NCBI GenBank assembly: GCA_030407085.1
Contig: CM059584.1
Span: 100,377,001-100,441,000 of the forward strand
Source: Trichopria drosophilae
Taxonomy: Eukaryota; Arthropoda; Insecta; Hymenoptera; Diapriidae
Direction of reading: 5' to 3'
DNA length: 64,000 bases
The notes below the pieces were generated by a model. It was not told where the DNA came from, did no database searches, and saw only the letters and a list, made by a program, of their open reading frames with translations. Below, in pieces: positions 11,401 to 23,309 of this stretch (its first letter is position 1; every line of letters begins with the position of its first letter). The translations under genes were made by a program, and so were the position numbers.

Positions 11401-14400
11401 CACATGATATAATGACTAAAAATAATGCTATTAAACTGCAGGAAATAGCGAGGCAGTTTCAACTCTCTGAATTGAAATCAGTCAGAAACTACTAATGAAG
11501 GACTGAACATCGGTCACTAATTTAAATAGTAATGAATTGTACTAATAAAGAATCTTCTAAAATTCATTAGTAAAATAAAATTATTTAGTTATTAATGTAG
11601 ATGTAGACGCCCTATTCATGTAGAATAAAGTTAGTTATGAATAAAAATCATATTATTGTATTATATATATACATTAATGTTACTATTATTTGATCTTTTG
11701 TGGTCCTATTTTTGATTTTCTGCATGATGAATTGTACACTACTGTGTAATTTGTTATAAGGTTTCCCAGGAATTGCAATGTTTACTATGGGTAAAGTTTC
11801 ATAGGATCATATTTCTGGCATACCACCGTTTCATTCGGTAGGTGTCAATTCCGGCGATCCATTTTCATTATGCGATCGAAATAGTGACGTTTTAACATTG
11901 TAAAATATTACATGTCTTTCCTTCTGTTATTCGAGATAGCTATTAATTTCGAATCAGAGCTAAATTTAATTAGTAGGATGGTTTTTGCTCCCATAACTTT
12001 ACGGATTTGTGGTTGTTTAATTGAAACCTGTAATAAATTTAAATGGGAAATAGGATTTCTAAAGAGTTTTATATTGTTATAAAATAATTGAAAGTATTCT
12101 TTGATTCGGATGTGGCCAATCAAATGACAAACATTTAATGTAGAATTCCACGACTAATACTTTTAATTTCACAATAGGTTACTTGTGTGATGTATGTAAT
12201 CATACGGTACTATTTTTACATGACTATTTGACTATATCATACTTGAAAAGTAATTAGGTTTCAATTTACGTGATTTATCCAGATTAATTAATTTATTAAA
12301 TTCTGCTGTTAGAAATCTTACTCACCACAGTCCTATACTAGATAGATATCATTTTTATTTAAGATCTACGAATAATTTATGTGTTATTCTTTCCGATTAT
12401 TTGTGATCATGATTTCATATGATTCAATATATTTGTTATTATCGCATTATATATCAATATTTAAAATAAAGCCTATTTGCAGTATTTGAAACAATTTCAA
12501 AAAACACAAAACGTAATGAAAACTTCCCTCATTTTATAAAGAGTCGATTCACACTTTAAAACATAATATTAGTTAATTTTCCTTCTCGTAAAATTATATT
12601 ATCGAAATCTCCACCATGAACTAAGAACGGAGTTTATTTATTACAACATTGGAAATAATCATATATTAATAATAGTCATAGCTTATTTCAAGTTCATTAC
12701 GTAATTTGAACTTGTTGATGTTGACGTAAGATTGCAATTTCTCCTGCCTTTGACGAACAATGCGAAATAAATATTTTTGTTCGAATTTTATTTCCTTTAC
12801 AATTTCATTGAGGATTCTATTATTAAAACGGAAGTAAACTTTTCTCAAATAAGCGGCCGCTTGGATATAAATGCACATTCTATGGTAAAGTTGTTTAAGA
12901 AACAAAACTTGGTTTGAACGTGAACTTCATTTAAACGCGTTTTAAATGTCAATTATGGAACGTAATTGTCTGGCCCTGTCGCTCATCTAAAAAGTTAAAG
13001 TGTAAAGCTTCAAACGAACAGTGTCAACACTCATTTGACGGGTCTATAATTATAGAAATTTATTTTCAATTAGTAGCGAAATAACGCTTTGCGTGGAAAA
13101 ATTCGTTCGCCCTCCATCTAGAACAAAAGATTGCATTGATTCCCTCAACCCCTTCTCCCATACTGAACGGTAATAATTAATATTTATTATGATCATTTCT
13201 TTTGTGTTTCAATTCTATTCACGTCTTTCAATCAGAGCGTTTGGAAACATGCGTCGACCGTTTTATTCTACTTGTGAAGCCGTTAATTAAAATTGGATGA
13301 AAATTTTGTTACATGTTGCGGAGAGAATTTTTAATGTACGTAATGCCTTATTCTGGAGGTACTTTTTTTTTTATTAAATGACGCAATTAAGCTGATTTTA
13401 ATTTTATTTACATAAAAAATTGATATATATGTTGTTAGTTCGGCAATAATGCATAGAGGACAATATAGGAAATGATTTGTAGATAAGTTTTGCTTGCTTA
13501 AGGATTTCCTCAATGAATAAAGAACAAAACTCTAATTCAGTATTGTTTTTGATGGAGGGAATTTATAATGAATTACATGAAATAAGTCAGATCGAATAGA
13601 AAATAAGTATTCGAGACTAGGGTAACAAAAAATATGTAATATGTTACGAATAATCTTAATGTCCATACAACAAGCTTAGACTGAACGCCAGCAATATAGT
13701 CGTCTGCCGAAAGTTCACTTTTAGCGTAGTATAGAAAGTCGGCTGTCAGTTGATTTTAGATGACAAGTTGGTAATAGAAAGTTAACTTTAATAAACATTT
13801 CGTCAAAATTAAAAATGTATTATTATTTTAAGTGAAGGTGTGTTTTTTTAAATGTATTAAGTGAATGAGGAAAATTAGGCTAAAATGTGTAATGATTAGC
13901 CTATTTAAGATTTAAAAGACTTCATTTGCCTTCAGAGAACATGTCCTTCTATTATGGCAAATACCTGATCTTTGCAAAGTAGTTACGTTTGTTCTATGTT
14001 AGTACGCGAGTAACGCGATATCTATATGTCTAATTGCTCGCTATAGCTCCGTTATAGACATGTGTTTTCATTCACACGAAAGCAGATTAAATAGTGTTGC
14101 GTACAAAAGTAGGGTTTTATTAGCTGAGGTATCTGGCATAGGTTTTCCCACGAAATTCGATTTTCTCAGACCATTGTATACCTGAATGTAAATTATAACA
14201 AAGTTAGAGAAGTTGCTGTATGCTATAAAATAAATACATAATTATAAATGAATAAAATTAGAGCCTTCGACCCGGGTCTATCGGACCCGGGTGCCTATCA
14301 ACTGGATCTTTCTCATTAATTAGTAAGATCTTTTTACTACAATTTATATATATGGTCCACTTTTTATACCTATTTGGTGACCGTTTAAGTAATGTATCAA

Positions 14401-14500
14401 GAAATACATTCTAAATTTAATTTTAAAAACCAGCCTGATTCATATTAAAAAGCATTAAACATCTGCTTCTTAATAACAATTATTAAAAATTATTTATATC
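8430..14500. other. Long AT-rich stretch without recognised genes
   Basis: About 6 kb of very AT-rich DNA. Short chance frames of up to about 80 codons occur but show no domain pattern, no repeated family and no convincing splice sites. A moderately GC-richer patch at 12960-13250 could be conserved non-coding DNA. At 14270-14290 the 9-base word GACCCGGGT occurs twice, 15 bases apart. Nothing else can be supported. Confidence 0.4.
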
Positions 14501-14520
14501 TAAAAGTAACAATAGTACTT

Positions 14521-14559
14521 TTTGCACTAAGGGCGTAAATGCCACGCCCATGGTGCAAA
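14521..14559. repeat. Two-part stem-loop
   Basis: TTTGCAC pairs with GTGCAAA as the outer stem, and GGGCGT pairs with ACGCCC as the inner stem. They are separated by 3-base bulges, with a 7-base loop AAATGCC. This is a compact 39-base hairpin in AT-rich DNA. Function unknown; it may be a transposon end or a structured RNA element. Confidence 0.5.
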
Positions 14560-14599
14560 CAATATTTTTCAATTAAGGGGGAGTAAAATGACCATACAT

Positions 14600-14840
14600 T
14601 CTTCATTGAAAAAACAGTAATGTAAGTAACCGCAGTCTTTTGTCGGCAGCGTAAACAGTCTGTTACTACTTAGATTACTGCTTCTTTCGTGGCAGGTCAA
14701 AAAACAGACAGGTCAAAAACCCGACACATAAAAAAATAAACAGATCGACAAACGGACTATCATTTTTTGTGTCGGTTTTTTTACTGTCAGCTTTTCAATT
14801 GTCGGTTTTTTGACCTGTGGGCTTTTTGATTTGTTGGTTT
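14600..14840. repeat. Inverted-repeat element with GTCAAAAACCGACA arms
   Basis: The word ACAGGTCAAAAACCCGACA at about 14708-14726 has its near reverse complement TGTCGGTTTTTTGACCTGT at 14800-14818. A second pairing lies between CCGACACATAAAAAAAT and ATTTTTTGTGTCGG inside it. Upstream, CAGTAATGTAAGTAA (about 14615) pairs with TTACTACTTAGATTACTG (about 14662). This same core recurs in the loop-proximal arms of the foldback element at 20545-20957. It is probably a small non-autonomous DNA element with subrepeats. Confidence 0.5.
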
Positions 14841-15520
14841 TTCTACCCGCACTTCATCTTTCCAGTCAGGAATTTCAGACAATTTTATATTTTCTCGTAG
14901 CCAATTTATTTGATCTATACCCCGCCCCCAGTATTTAAAATATTTGTATCATGGCGTGCTTGCATTTGGATATTCAAAACTCCGTTCGTTGAAAGAGGTT
15001 TAATCCAAACTGTATTTATTAGAACCTTTTAAAAATTGTATAATATAATACGATATCCTTTAAAGCAGTAGTTTCGAATATCAGAATTACCTGAATTTCC
15101 AACATGTGTTGACTCTATTTTTCAAATCAAATTAAAGTTGATTTCTCGAAAATTGGAAATTTCAAAGTGTTTGATGCGACATGCGTCAAACAACGATTGG
15201 GTAGTTGATGTCCAAACCGGTCTCTCACGTACGGGAATCGTGGTAAACGAGGCGGAAAGGCTGGATAATATAACACCAGGTACGTACACGTCGCTCCGTA
15301 CTCCTCCGTCCGCACACCATTTTTTTTACCTACGCGTCCCTGCCGACGTACATTAATATCAACGTTAACGACCGCGCGTAATTCCCGCGACAGTTTCTCA
15401 CGCGTTTCTCGCTTTTTTCCCACTGACGGGCCTATAGGAACTGTTTCCCTCGCACTCGTCCTGTTTTTCCTCGTGCATAATCGCCAGAGGTAATTCTCGC
15501 CGTTGCGAAAATTACGTGCG

Positions 15521-15527
15521 TATAAAA
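15521..15527 (+). promoter_or_regulatory. TATA box (TATAAAA)
   Basis: TATAAAA flanked by GC-rich DNA (ACGTGCG before, TGAGCGCC after). A TTCATTA initiator-like site lies at 15552-15558. Its A at 15555 is 34 bases from the first T, close to the usual 30-32 base spacing of arthropod core promoters. The match is by eye; no other promoter motif was confirmed. Confidence 0.45.
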
Positions 15528-15554
15528 TGAGCGCCGTCGTGTGGACGACACTTC

Positions 15555-15629
15555 ATTAAAGCACTTCGTTGACGATTTTCTTTCGTGCTTGCGACACCCG
15601 CAGCTCGTCAACGCTTTCAGCAAGACACG
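15555..15629 (+). other. Putative non-coding first exon with strong 5' splice site
   Basis: Starting at the initiator-like site downstream of the TATA box, 75 bases run to ACACG|GTGAGT, a near-consensus splice donor (GT at 15630-15631). The segment has no ATG in the sense direction, as expected for a 5' leader exon. No downstream exon is proven. A possible partner on the same strand is the exon-like segment at 27719-27798. This is a prediction from three aligned signals (TATA, initiator, donor), not from protein homology. Confidence 0.35.
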
Positions 15630-16687
15630 GTGAGTTACTAGGGAAAGGCGAAATATGCGTATTCTGGTGGATTACACAATGTGGAGAGGGAAACAGAAAA
15701 AGACAGCCAGACAAGAGCATAAACGAGTAAAAAGTTGGAGGGAAATTTGACGGCTGAGCAACGTAACAACGAGAATAGTAACCTCGTTATTGGAGCCGTC
15801 TCTACATAACTATTTAATCGGTTTTCGAGAAACGTATAAATCGGGTGAGTTCGCCCAGGAGTTAATAAATTACAGGAGTGAAATTGCACTGCGTTACAGG
15901 AACGAAATGAGAAACTTGTATCCAAAGACGGGGACATTTACATGCGCGAAATTAGCTTGTATTTCATCAACGAAGGCCGCTACAAATTTTACATTATTCT
16001 TCTTTGAATTTAAAAAAGTGTTTACTACGGATCACCGCATCAAAATGTGAATTTTGTTTGTCACAAAATAAGCTTTGAAATTTAAATTCTACGTGAATAC
16101 ATTGTAGGATATTTTTTAACAGCGAGCTCAAGTTTAAAACTCATGTAGTAAATAGTAACAGATTGGATGTCTGACAAAAGAACGATTTTACTACTTAAAA
16201 TGTTTATACCGTTCGAAAATAATCGTCTACGTTCACATTAGTTTTAAAAACACCTAAGATAACTGAGTAACGAAAATAGGCTGTATTCTTTTCAAACAAA
16301 AATGTGATTTTGAGATATGAAAATGTAAATGCAATAATGACAATCTATCAATTACACCAATGTAATACTTTCTGTGAAGTAATTTCTGTCAGATATAAAA
16401 AAAAAATGACGACATTATTGAACTGTGACACAGAATCGATTAGTTTAATTAACTGTGGAAGTTTTGTAATAGTCGTTACAATTTTTTATATCCTCATTTT
16501 CAAAATATTTTGGTAATTTCGGATGGGCAAGATTTATTACGATATATGCGGCTCGTGCTTAAATCGATGAAATTCAAACTTCGGAATGAAAATTGCAGAG
16601 TTAATAATATAAATAAAGTGCGTTTTGATGCCTTTTTTGGGTACATTATTTCGTTCAGTATTCCAATAATTTTAGTCCTCTTTAAAT

Positions 16688-16907
16688 TTAACCCTTCTCT
16701 GGTAGAAAATTAAGCCATTTTCTGGACAGTTTTTCAAGGCTCCATCGGCCATAACCTGCAGACCAGAAAAAATGGCCAGAAACTGGTCGCATTTTCTACT
16801 AGTAGCTACTTTCTTCAGGACCCCGAATCTTTTTCAATCACATATTTTCTACTGTTCCCACCAAAAATAGAACGATTAGTTATCTGGGACTGTTGATGAG
16901 GGTTCAA
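16688..16907. mobile_element. Degraded inverted-repeat element with TTAACCC-like ends
   Basis: The left end TTAACCCTTCTCTGG is mirrored imperfectly by a right end reading TTGAACCCTCATCA on the other strand. Inside, CTGGTAGAAAAT with GCCATTTTCTGG pairs with a segment containing CCAGAAAAAATGGCC and CATTTTCTACTAG. A related piece (TTTCTACCAGGGA) lies at 62920-62935, next to the second solo LTR. It is probably an old non-autonomous element; the ends are approximate. Confidence 0.4.
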
Positions 16908-16909
16908 CT

Positions 16910-19900
16910 ATATGTTTGCATACTTGTTAGTAGTCAATTCGTTCGTAGCCACTGACCTTTTAAAGCGCTTTAAATTTCAAGTGGGCTCCAAAGTACCCCC
17001 GTGCACCATAAACGTACTTGTTTTTTTTAATTTGTGAAATACTTGTTGTCGATTTTTTGTATTATTTTACCCATGTTGAAAATAATTTTTTGATGTGTTA
17101 TTTCATTCGTTTATACGTTTTTCGTCCATATCGCAGCCGCCATCAAAATATCGCCAAAAAAATAACTTTTTAGACCTTCATACCTCAGACTCATGCGTCA
17201 TTCACACCTCTCGTACAATCATTTTTAGAGTGAATTTAGTTATTATTAGCATTTTTTCTTAGTATATTATATTTTGTACTTAACTGTGCACATTTTCAGT
17301 TGTTAAAACGAATTTTCAATCACATTTTTCAAGAATATGTATAAATGCTGTTTTCTAACAATTTAATTTTTTCCTTAGAAGACATCTGAAGAGAATTATA
17401 CTCAATTTTTACTTAAAAATATTAACAAAAAATTTGGATACTAATTTGTTTATGGAAACCCGTATTTACGCTTTGCAAAATGTCCTCTTTTCACAATATT
17501 GTAATCGAAGTGTTAACCATATAATAATTTTAAACCATTTATAGAGCTTTGAATAACATCGAATAAAGTTTACATAAATAAATATTAAAAAATAATAAAG
17601 TTAGGAGATATTTTTCATGATAGGGACACGAAGACTCCGTGAGTCATATATGAGACTTTAGAGACGTGTGACATTTAATGGTTAAGTCCCCATTTTAGTC
17701 GTCGCTGAAGTGATTTGTTGACTATCTAGCCTCAAAAGCATCATAATTTTATATATTTTGCTACATTTCGTTATTGCCCACACTACTTACAGGTATTTTT
17801 TATTTGATGCAGTGTATTTTATTTCGTGTTCTATTTGTGATCTACTCACGTATGATGTTCCAAGCTACTTTTCATCTGTGCTAATACTGCTTCTAATCCT
17901 GTCTGCGTATGTGTTAATGAGAAATGTCCGTCGTGTTGTCAATCTGTTCTTTTTACATTGGATTATTTTTAGTATTATGTTTCTGATATTAGTAGTGTGT
18001 GTTTTTTCTATTAATTCAGATATTGGTTATGTTATTTAAGTAACTGTGGACATGATGCTGAAAACTTGTATCATTTTTAACAGCCTACACCTGTGTTTTA
18101 GTTGCATAAACTCCATTAATTTTGTGTATTTATTTTTAACCCGTGTTTATTCACTATCTACCTTATATATTTAAATATACTATTTGTATTGGCCCAAATC
18201 CAAATTTTTCTAAAATAAGCATGAGGTCTGAATTTTTTTTCTACGACTGCTTACATTATATTTCTTAAATAAGTCTGTATTCGGGTTATATTCTCCAATT
18301 TTTCCAGGTAAACTTGTTACTGGTATGTTTGTTAGTGCATGTGGCATCCGATTATTATAAATAAAATGGTTTAGGTGTTTGTAATTATGGTTTAATATTC
18401 TATATGTTTTGCCCATAAATATGATTTTTGATAATAAAAAGCTTTCTGAAGTTTAAAAAAAATTTCAGTCTGTTAATAGCTAATAGACAAAATTTGATGC
18501 GTAAAAATGATCATTACTAAAATATCAACAGGTTCAAATTTAAAAATTAACGGAAAGCATTATTGTTATTATTTTATTAGCTTATTTGGTAGGTACATAA
18601 TTGTTTATTATCATATTAATTTGGATTTTTATGAAGTAAACTATTGTATTTTTGAGATTTTAGCTCATCGCCTTATGTAAATAGTAAAGACGCATCCTTA
18701 AAAGTTTCAATGTACAGAATTTATGCCAAGAGTTTAACATCGTTTTTTCTGTATAAAATATAACTTTGAAAAATCAGTGTATGTAAAATATTTTGTTTAA
18801 TAAAACTATCGAAAACAAACATTTGAGAGATTAGCAAATGGTTGGCATTGCAAAACAAAATTGAACCTAAAAATACAGCCTTTTCTTAAAAAACAAATTA
18901 GAACGTGTAACAGCATTTTTCGAAAATTTGAGATACGCTTTTCGAAAAAGGAATTTCAAAATAGTCTTATATCAATGTATTTATTTCTAAACAATTTTTA
19001 TTTTACAAATAAAAAGATATTACAATAGTTGTACAAATTACTCCACTTTTTAAAAGAAAAATCGTAAGTAGATCCAAAGTCCATATAAACGCAATAATAA
19101 ATATATGCCAAACGACTAATTAACTATTTCTGGGTTTTTTTAAATACAAGTATTGAATGGTAACAGACATTCAATATACCTTTAGGAATCAACAAGGAAG
19201 TTCACTATATCGTCACTTATTTTTATTCGAAGTCAGTAAAGAAGGTATTTTTTTAGCATAATTAAGTTATTTTTCATAAAGTTCCAGCAGCGCATTAAAC
19301 ATAAAAAACTTTAATTTGAAAGTTAATCATACTGTTGGATGGAGAGTTAGTGAACACTTAACTCTCGTGTTCAAAATGCCCATGCTCAAGTTCTCAAAGA
19401 AATAGTCGACGGTCTGATGACCTACTTCGCTAATTTATTTGGATTCCTATAAAAATTCAACCTTTGAAGAGTTACATCACTATTCTCCGCCTTCAAATTC
19501 AAATAATTACATATAGATAAAAGAAGGAAATAAATAAAGTTCCGAAAAAAACTATTCGTTAATAGTAATACCTTAAAGTAAATTTTAACACCGAAAAGGT
19601 TACATATGACGTATTTCTAAATTATTTCAAATATTGTGATATTTCTAAGTGATTTAAGTATCTCTGCTCTACGCAGCTGTACAATTGTTTCCATGTAGGG
19701 AAATCTACTAAGTGTTCTAAGGATTTAGTTGAGAGAATAATAGAATTTCATCTACAATTTCTCTAAGTATAGAATTCAACTCATACTGCTTTTTTTAACT
19801 AGAAACAAAGCAAAACACGATTAAATGGTTGCGTTACGAAATTTCACCAGATTTACAAGCAATTTATGGTGTTTAAACTATGACAGATTTACTGAGTTGC

Positions 19901-19910
19901 TGTGAAACCA
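16910..19910. other. AT-rich stretch without recognised genes
   Basis: About 3 kb of AT-rich DNA. A hydrophobic 93-codon frame at 17758-18039 reflects T-rich sequence and has no family pattern. I see no exon signals or paired arms that I can support. Confidence 0.4.
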
Positions 19911-19913
19911 CAG

Positions 19914-20388
19914 TTGAGGGCCCGGATGCAAAAGAGCCTTAGTCGCTCGGTCTGACTCGTCCTAAGTAGTAACAGACAGTTTCGCATTTATCTTGTTTTG
20001 CTGGATAGATAGCAATGTACAGCCCCTTACAAAGTTGTAAGTATTGAAAATATCTTTAATTTGAGCCATCACTTGTTCCGATTCAATGAAAATTGTGTCC
20101 AGGGCAGCCTTCGGAAGTCGCTTTTTTCACCAGCTGACGGTCGCCACAGCTCGTCGGTGTGGATTTCCGACGGATTTCGAAAGGCACCTCTGGACACAAT
20201 TTTTATCTAATCGGAACGAGTGATGGATCAAATTAAAGATATTTTTAATAACAAAAACTTTGTCATTGGAGGCACATTGCTATCTATCCAGAAAAACAAG
20301 ATGAATGTAAAAAACTGTGAAACTGCCTGTTACTACTTACGATGAGTCAGACGGAGCGGCTAAAGTGTTTTTGCATCCGGACACTCAG
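19914..20388. mobile_element. Foldback element 1 (about 210-base inverted arms)
   Basis: The left arm (about 19914-20127) and right arm (about 20178-20388) are reverse complements over most of their length. Paired landmarks are CCGGATGCAAAA, CTGACTC with AAGTAGTAACAG, GATAGATAGCAATGT, TTTAATTTGA.CCATCAC and TTGTGTCCAG. The spacer of about 50 bases can itself fold (CACCAGCTGACG with CGTCGGTG). There is no coding frame. The structure is that of a foldback or long-TIR MITE. The arms carry visible mismatches and an indel of some bases, so the insertion is not recent. It lies directly beside the second foldback element. Confidence 0.8.
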
Positions 20389-20544
20389 TTATAAATTACC
20401 CTCTACTGACTTTGTCACTATTTTTAGAGTGGAAATTTCACTTTACTAATAGTGGATAGAAATATGCCACTCCAATAAAGTGATTTTTCCACTTTAGGTG
20501 AAAAGTCACCTTTAGCAGAAAGTGGCTCAACTTTCACTTTAAGA

Positions 20545-20957
20545 AAGGAGGATGCCCACGGGTATAGGTGGTTTGTGCCCTGGAGATGGAATCTCCCTAA
20601 TTGGCATATTCGGTTAGGGTATGATCGGAGGTAATACCCCATACCAAATTCGATGGCCCAATCATAGCAGAAGGTCGAGAAAATCGCTGCAGAAGTCGCG
20701 GATTCTACATAGAAAGTGCAGTAACGTAAGTAGTAATATGCCGCACCCTGTATTGTTCGTACTTTTACTACTTAGATTCCTGCATTTTTCTATGTATAAT
20801 CCGCGACTTCTACAGCGATTTTCTCGACCTTCTGGTATGACTGGGCCACCGGATTTGGTATAGGGTGTTACCTCCCATTATACCCTAACCAAATATGCCA
20901 ATTAGGAAGGTTCCATCTCCAGGGCACAAACCACCTATACCCGTGGGCATCCTCTTT
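20545..20957. mobile_element. Foldback element 2 (about 190-base inverted arms)
   Basis: The left arm at 20545-20736 begins AAGGAGGATGCCCACGG and the right arm at 20765-20957 ends CCGTGGGCATCCTC. The arms pair almost throughout, including GGTATAGGTGGTTTGTGCCC, TGGAGATGGAA and AGAAGTCGCGGATT with their complements. Only a 28-base loop separates them. The loop-proximal arm (GTAAGTAGTAA with TTACTACTTAGATT) is shared with the element near 14.6 kb and resembles a part of foldback element 1. No protein is encoded. AAAGTG/CACTTT words fill the left flank at 20430-20545. Confidence 0.85.
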
Positions 20958-21179
20958 TAGAGTGTAGATCATTTATTAGTTTTGTAGGCAATATCTAAAT
21001 TAAAAAAGTCTTAGAGCCATTATTTCGTTATGAGAAAATACAGCCGTTACCTAACCTACAATTTGTATCTTTGATAAGCTGAACGAATTTGAATATAATT
21101 TTTGTATTAACGAAATGCAAATCTCACAAAGAATATTGAACGCACCAAATATTCGACTTAGTGGAACTGCAGTCAAAAG

Positions 21180-21750
21180 CGAACATCATGTGGAATTAAT
21201 AAGCTGAGGCTAAAAGAAAGAGAAATAAAATAAACGGCGGAAATGAAAGCGAACGAGAGATTCAGCTGATTTTTCAAAAGTGCGACATTAAAAGAGGTTC
21301 CTCATATGAGAACCTCAAAGGAGCGAGAGAGAACAATTCTGCGAATGCGAAAGGGAAAAAGGGAGAGTACGTTAAAAATGGAGAAGTGAGAAAGGACCAG
21401 ACATAGGCAAGAAGAGAAAGAGTAAACGTGGAGGCAATTCATTTCACCGCAGAACAGATGCTGCCGGTGCTTTCCAGTAGTGGCGGAACGAACTTTCGCG
21501 TTTCACTTTTTGCGTCAATTAAAAACGCTTCGAGGACCTCCGCTGATTTCGATGGAAGTAGATGCGGACGAACGTTCGACGGGAACTGTGCGCAATTTGT
21601 TCTTACAAAGCGAGCACGCGTGTATATACGTGTGGTTGATTTTACGGCCAGAAATGCACTTCTTCCGAGACAAACGGAAGAAAAAATCATCTAAAGAGAG
21701 GCCCCGGTTTAATTTTTTTCCGTCCTCACACTTTTTAACTGTTCCTGAAT
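21180..21750. other. GA-rich then CpG-rich island
   Basis: The first half (21190-21430) is rich in GAGA and GAAAG words on the plus strand and includes a near-palindrome GAGGTTCCTCATATGAGAACC. The second half is CpG-rich, with 83-91 codon frames open on both strands, which suggests base composition rather than a gene. It may be regulatory DNA. Confidence 0.3.
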
Positions 21751-21892
21751 TTTAATACACTTTTCGATAACTAGAGGTAGCCAAATAATTTTCTTGAAAT
21801 AAAGTAGGTAGGTTTTCTACTTTTAGGTTGGCTAGTTTGCAAATTAACTTTACTTAATGAGTGAAAACTTCACAGAGTTAATGATATTAATA

Positions 21893-22115
21893 AAGTGGGT
21901 TTGGTAAACGCACTGACTACGAAGTCGTAGGTCCAGCGTTCGATCCCCGTCCGGTAAACGATTTTTCGATTTCGCTGTCAAGCTACAGCTCGCTGTTGGC
22001 AAGGCGAGCTGCGTTGTTTGTTTACGTTTTGAAAATATTGTTTATCTGGCGACAATCGACTCATGACCGCTGCTGTACTTGGTGTAGGTTTCTGCAGTTC
22101 CTACTTGAGAATTTC
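21893..22115 (+). mobile_element. tRNA-derived SINE, copy 1 (3' truncated)
   Basis: The segment carries GTTCGATCCCC at 21938-21948, a good RNA polymerase III B box, preceded by GACTACGAAGTCGTAGG, which resembles an anticodon arm. Downstream body blocks match the copy at 49.2 kb in the same order: GGTAAAC, TTTTTCGATTTCG, CAGCTCGCTG, GAAAATATTGTTT, ACTCATGAC, GTACTTGGTG and TTCCTAC. The A box is poor and the tail half is missing after about 22115, so this copy is old or truncated. Confidence 0.75.
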
Positions 22116-23160
22116 AATTTCTAGGTTAAATTTCTTTCGCTTATGCAACAAATGAGATGTGGCCTTCAATGTATATTTTCAAGGTGAAGGGTACTTCAGC
22201 GATTTTTTCAGAATTTTATTCAGTCCATAAAAATTATGTTGGAAATTTGACCTTGGAATACCGATTTTCGAGGTAAACAATGGTTCGATGAATTTAAAAA
22301 CTATCCTTTCCGCATTCTCAATACCAAATTTTACCTAAAAATATTAAATATTTTGTGTCTCTTGAGTAATCCATATATCGACCACCCCTGCAGCTAAAAG
22401 ATTAAATGGTGTTTGAAAGCTATTTTCCAATATGAGTTAATTTTCGGATGTTGAACATTCGTATCTACATCACTTATTAAATAAATTTATGTTAATATAC
22501 CGCTCCTGTGAATTCCATACGTCAAATGTTCATCCGTATTGTTCATCTTTCAATAAAATTTTATATTTTGTAGTTGTAGAAGAATTTCTATTTCTGATGT
22601 CACTCAGAATGCCTCTCGCTTACAGACACGTTTTGCTATAATACTACGTAAGTGCACTTTATAGCCAGAAATAAAAAAAATGCGATAAAACAGCAGTGAA
22701 ACTGCACATAACATTTAAGCGCAAGATGGTCACCTCAAAGGGCGGCGAGTATTGAAGAATTACAATAAGTAGTCACGATGAACGTTGGGAAACATTCGAA
22801 TCACGTATATGTGAACCCTGGGTCTAATGGAATAGGTCATGGTACAATAGCGGGTCAGAAGAAAAAAAAAGCTTTGATGATAGGATGCATTTTTTAATAT
22901 TCAAGAAACTTAAATCATATTTTAAATACATAAGATATAGGATGGCGGAAAATGAACTCGATAGTGAGTTATAATGTAGCATTGTGACACTTTGCACGGT
23001 GTAGATTATTTTGAATTAAGATGATTTCATATTATTCTACGTCTTTGATTATTATTTTCCACCATATATTATTATGTCTTATTTGAGAACAATCAACATT
23101 TTTCATTCATGAAAAATAGGCAATATCAACACTAGTTTTCTATATTATCTCCTTATAATT

Positions 23161-23309
23161 GGTTGTCCTCCTGTCAACAGATTATAAGGGAGAGGAAAAA
23201 AACATTTTCCTCCCGGTGAGGCCCATCTTTATTAAACCGGGCGGCAATCGGGCGCTTTCTGCCTTCTTTTCCGGGCGGAAAGATGGAATTTTTGTGCAAG
23301 TGTGAACAA
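23161..23309 (-). repeat. GC-rich dispersed repeat, copy B
   Basis: This is the reverse-orientation partner of the repeat at 6601-6781. Its complement shares the blocks CACACTTGCAC, TCCATCTTTCCGCC, TTGCCGCCCGGT, ATAAAGATGGGC, CACCGGG and ATCTGTTGACAG in the same order. This copy is about 30 bases shorter because it lacks the middle GTGACGTCATTCGGCGGGCGG-like block of copy A. The short matching frames it contains are not genes. Confidence 0.65.

Larger units (their letters stand above)
15130..15660. other. CpG-rich island around a candidate promoter
   Basis: A 500-base island with many CpG dinucleotides and short balanced frames on both strands. It contains the TATA box, initiator-like site and splice donor listed separately. 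The protein frames here (72, 98 and 63 codons) overlap one another on opposite strands and resemble no family. A promoter region is the simplest explanation. Confidence 0.45.

Noticed and set aside
21938..21948. Possible tRNA genes at 21.9 and 49.2 kb
   Set aside because: The B boxes are good but acceptor and anticodon stems do not close, and both are followed by the same non-tRNA body, so they are SINE heads.
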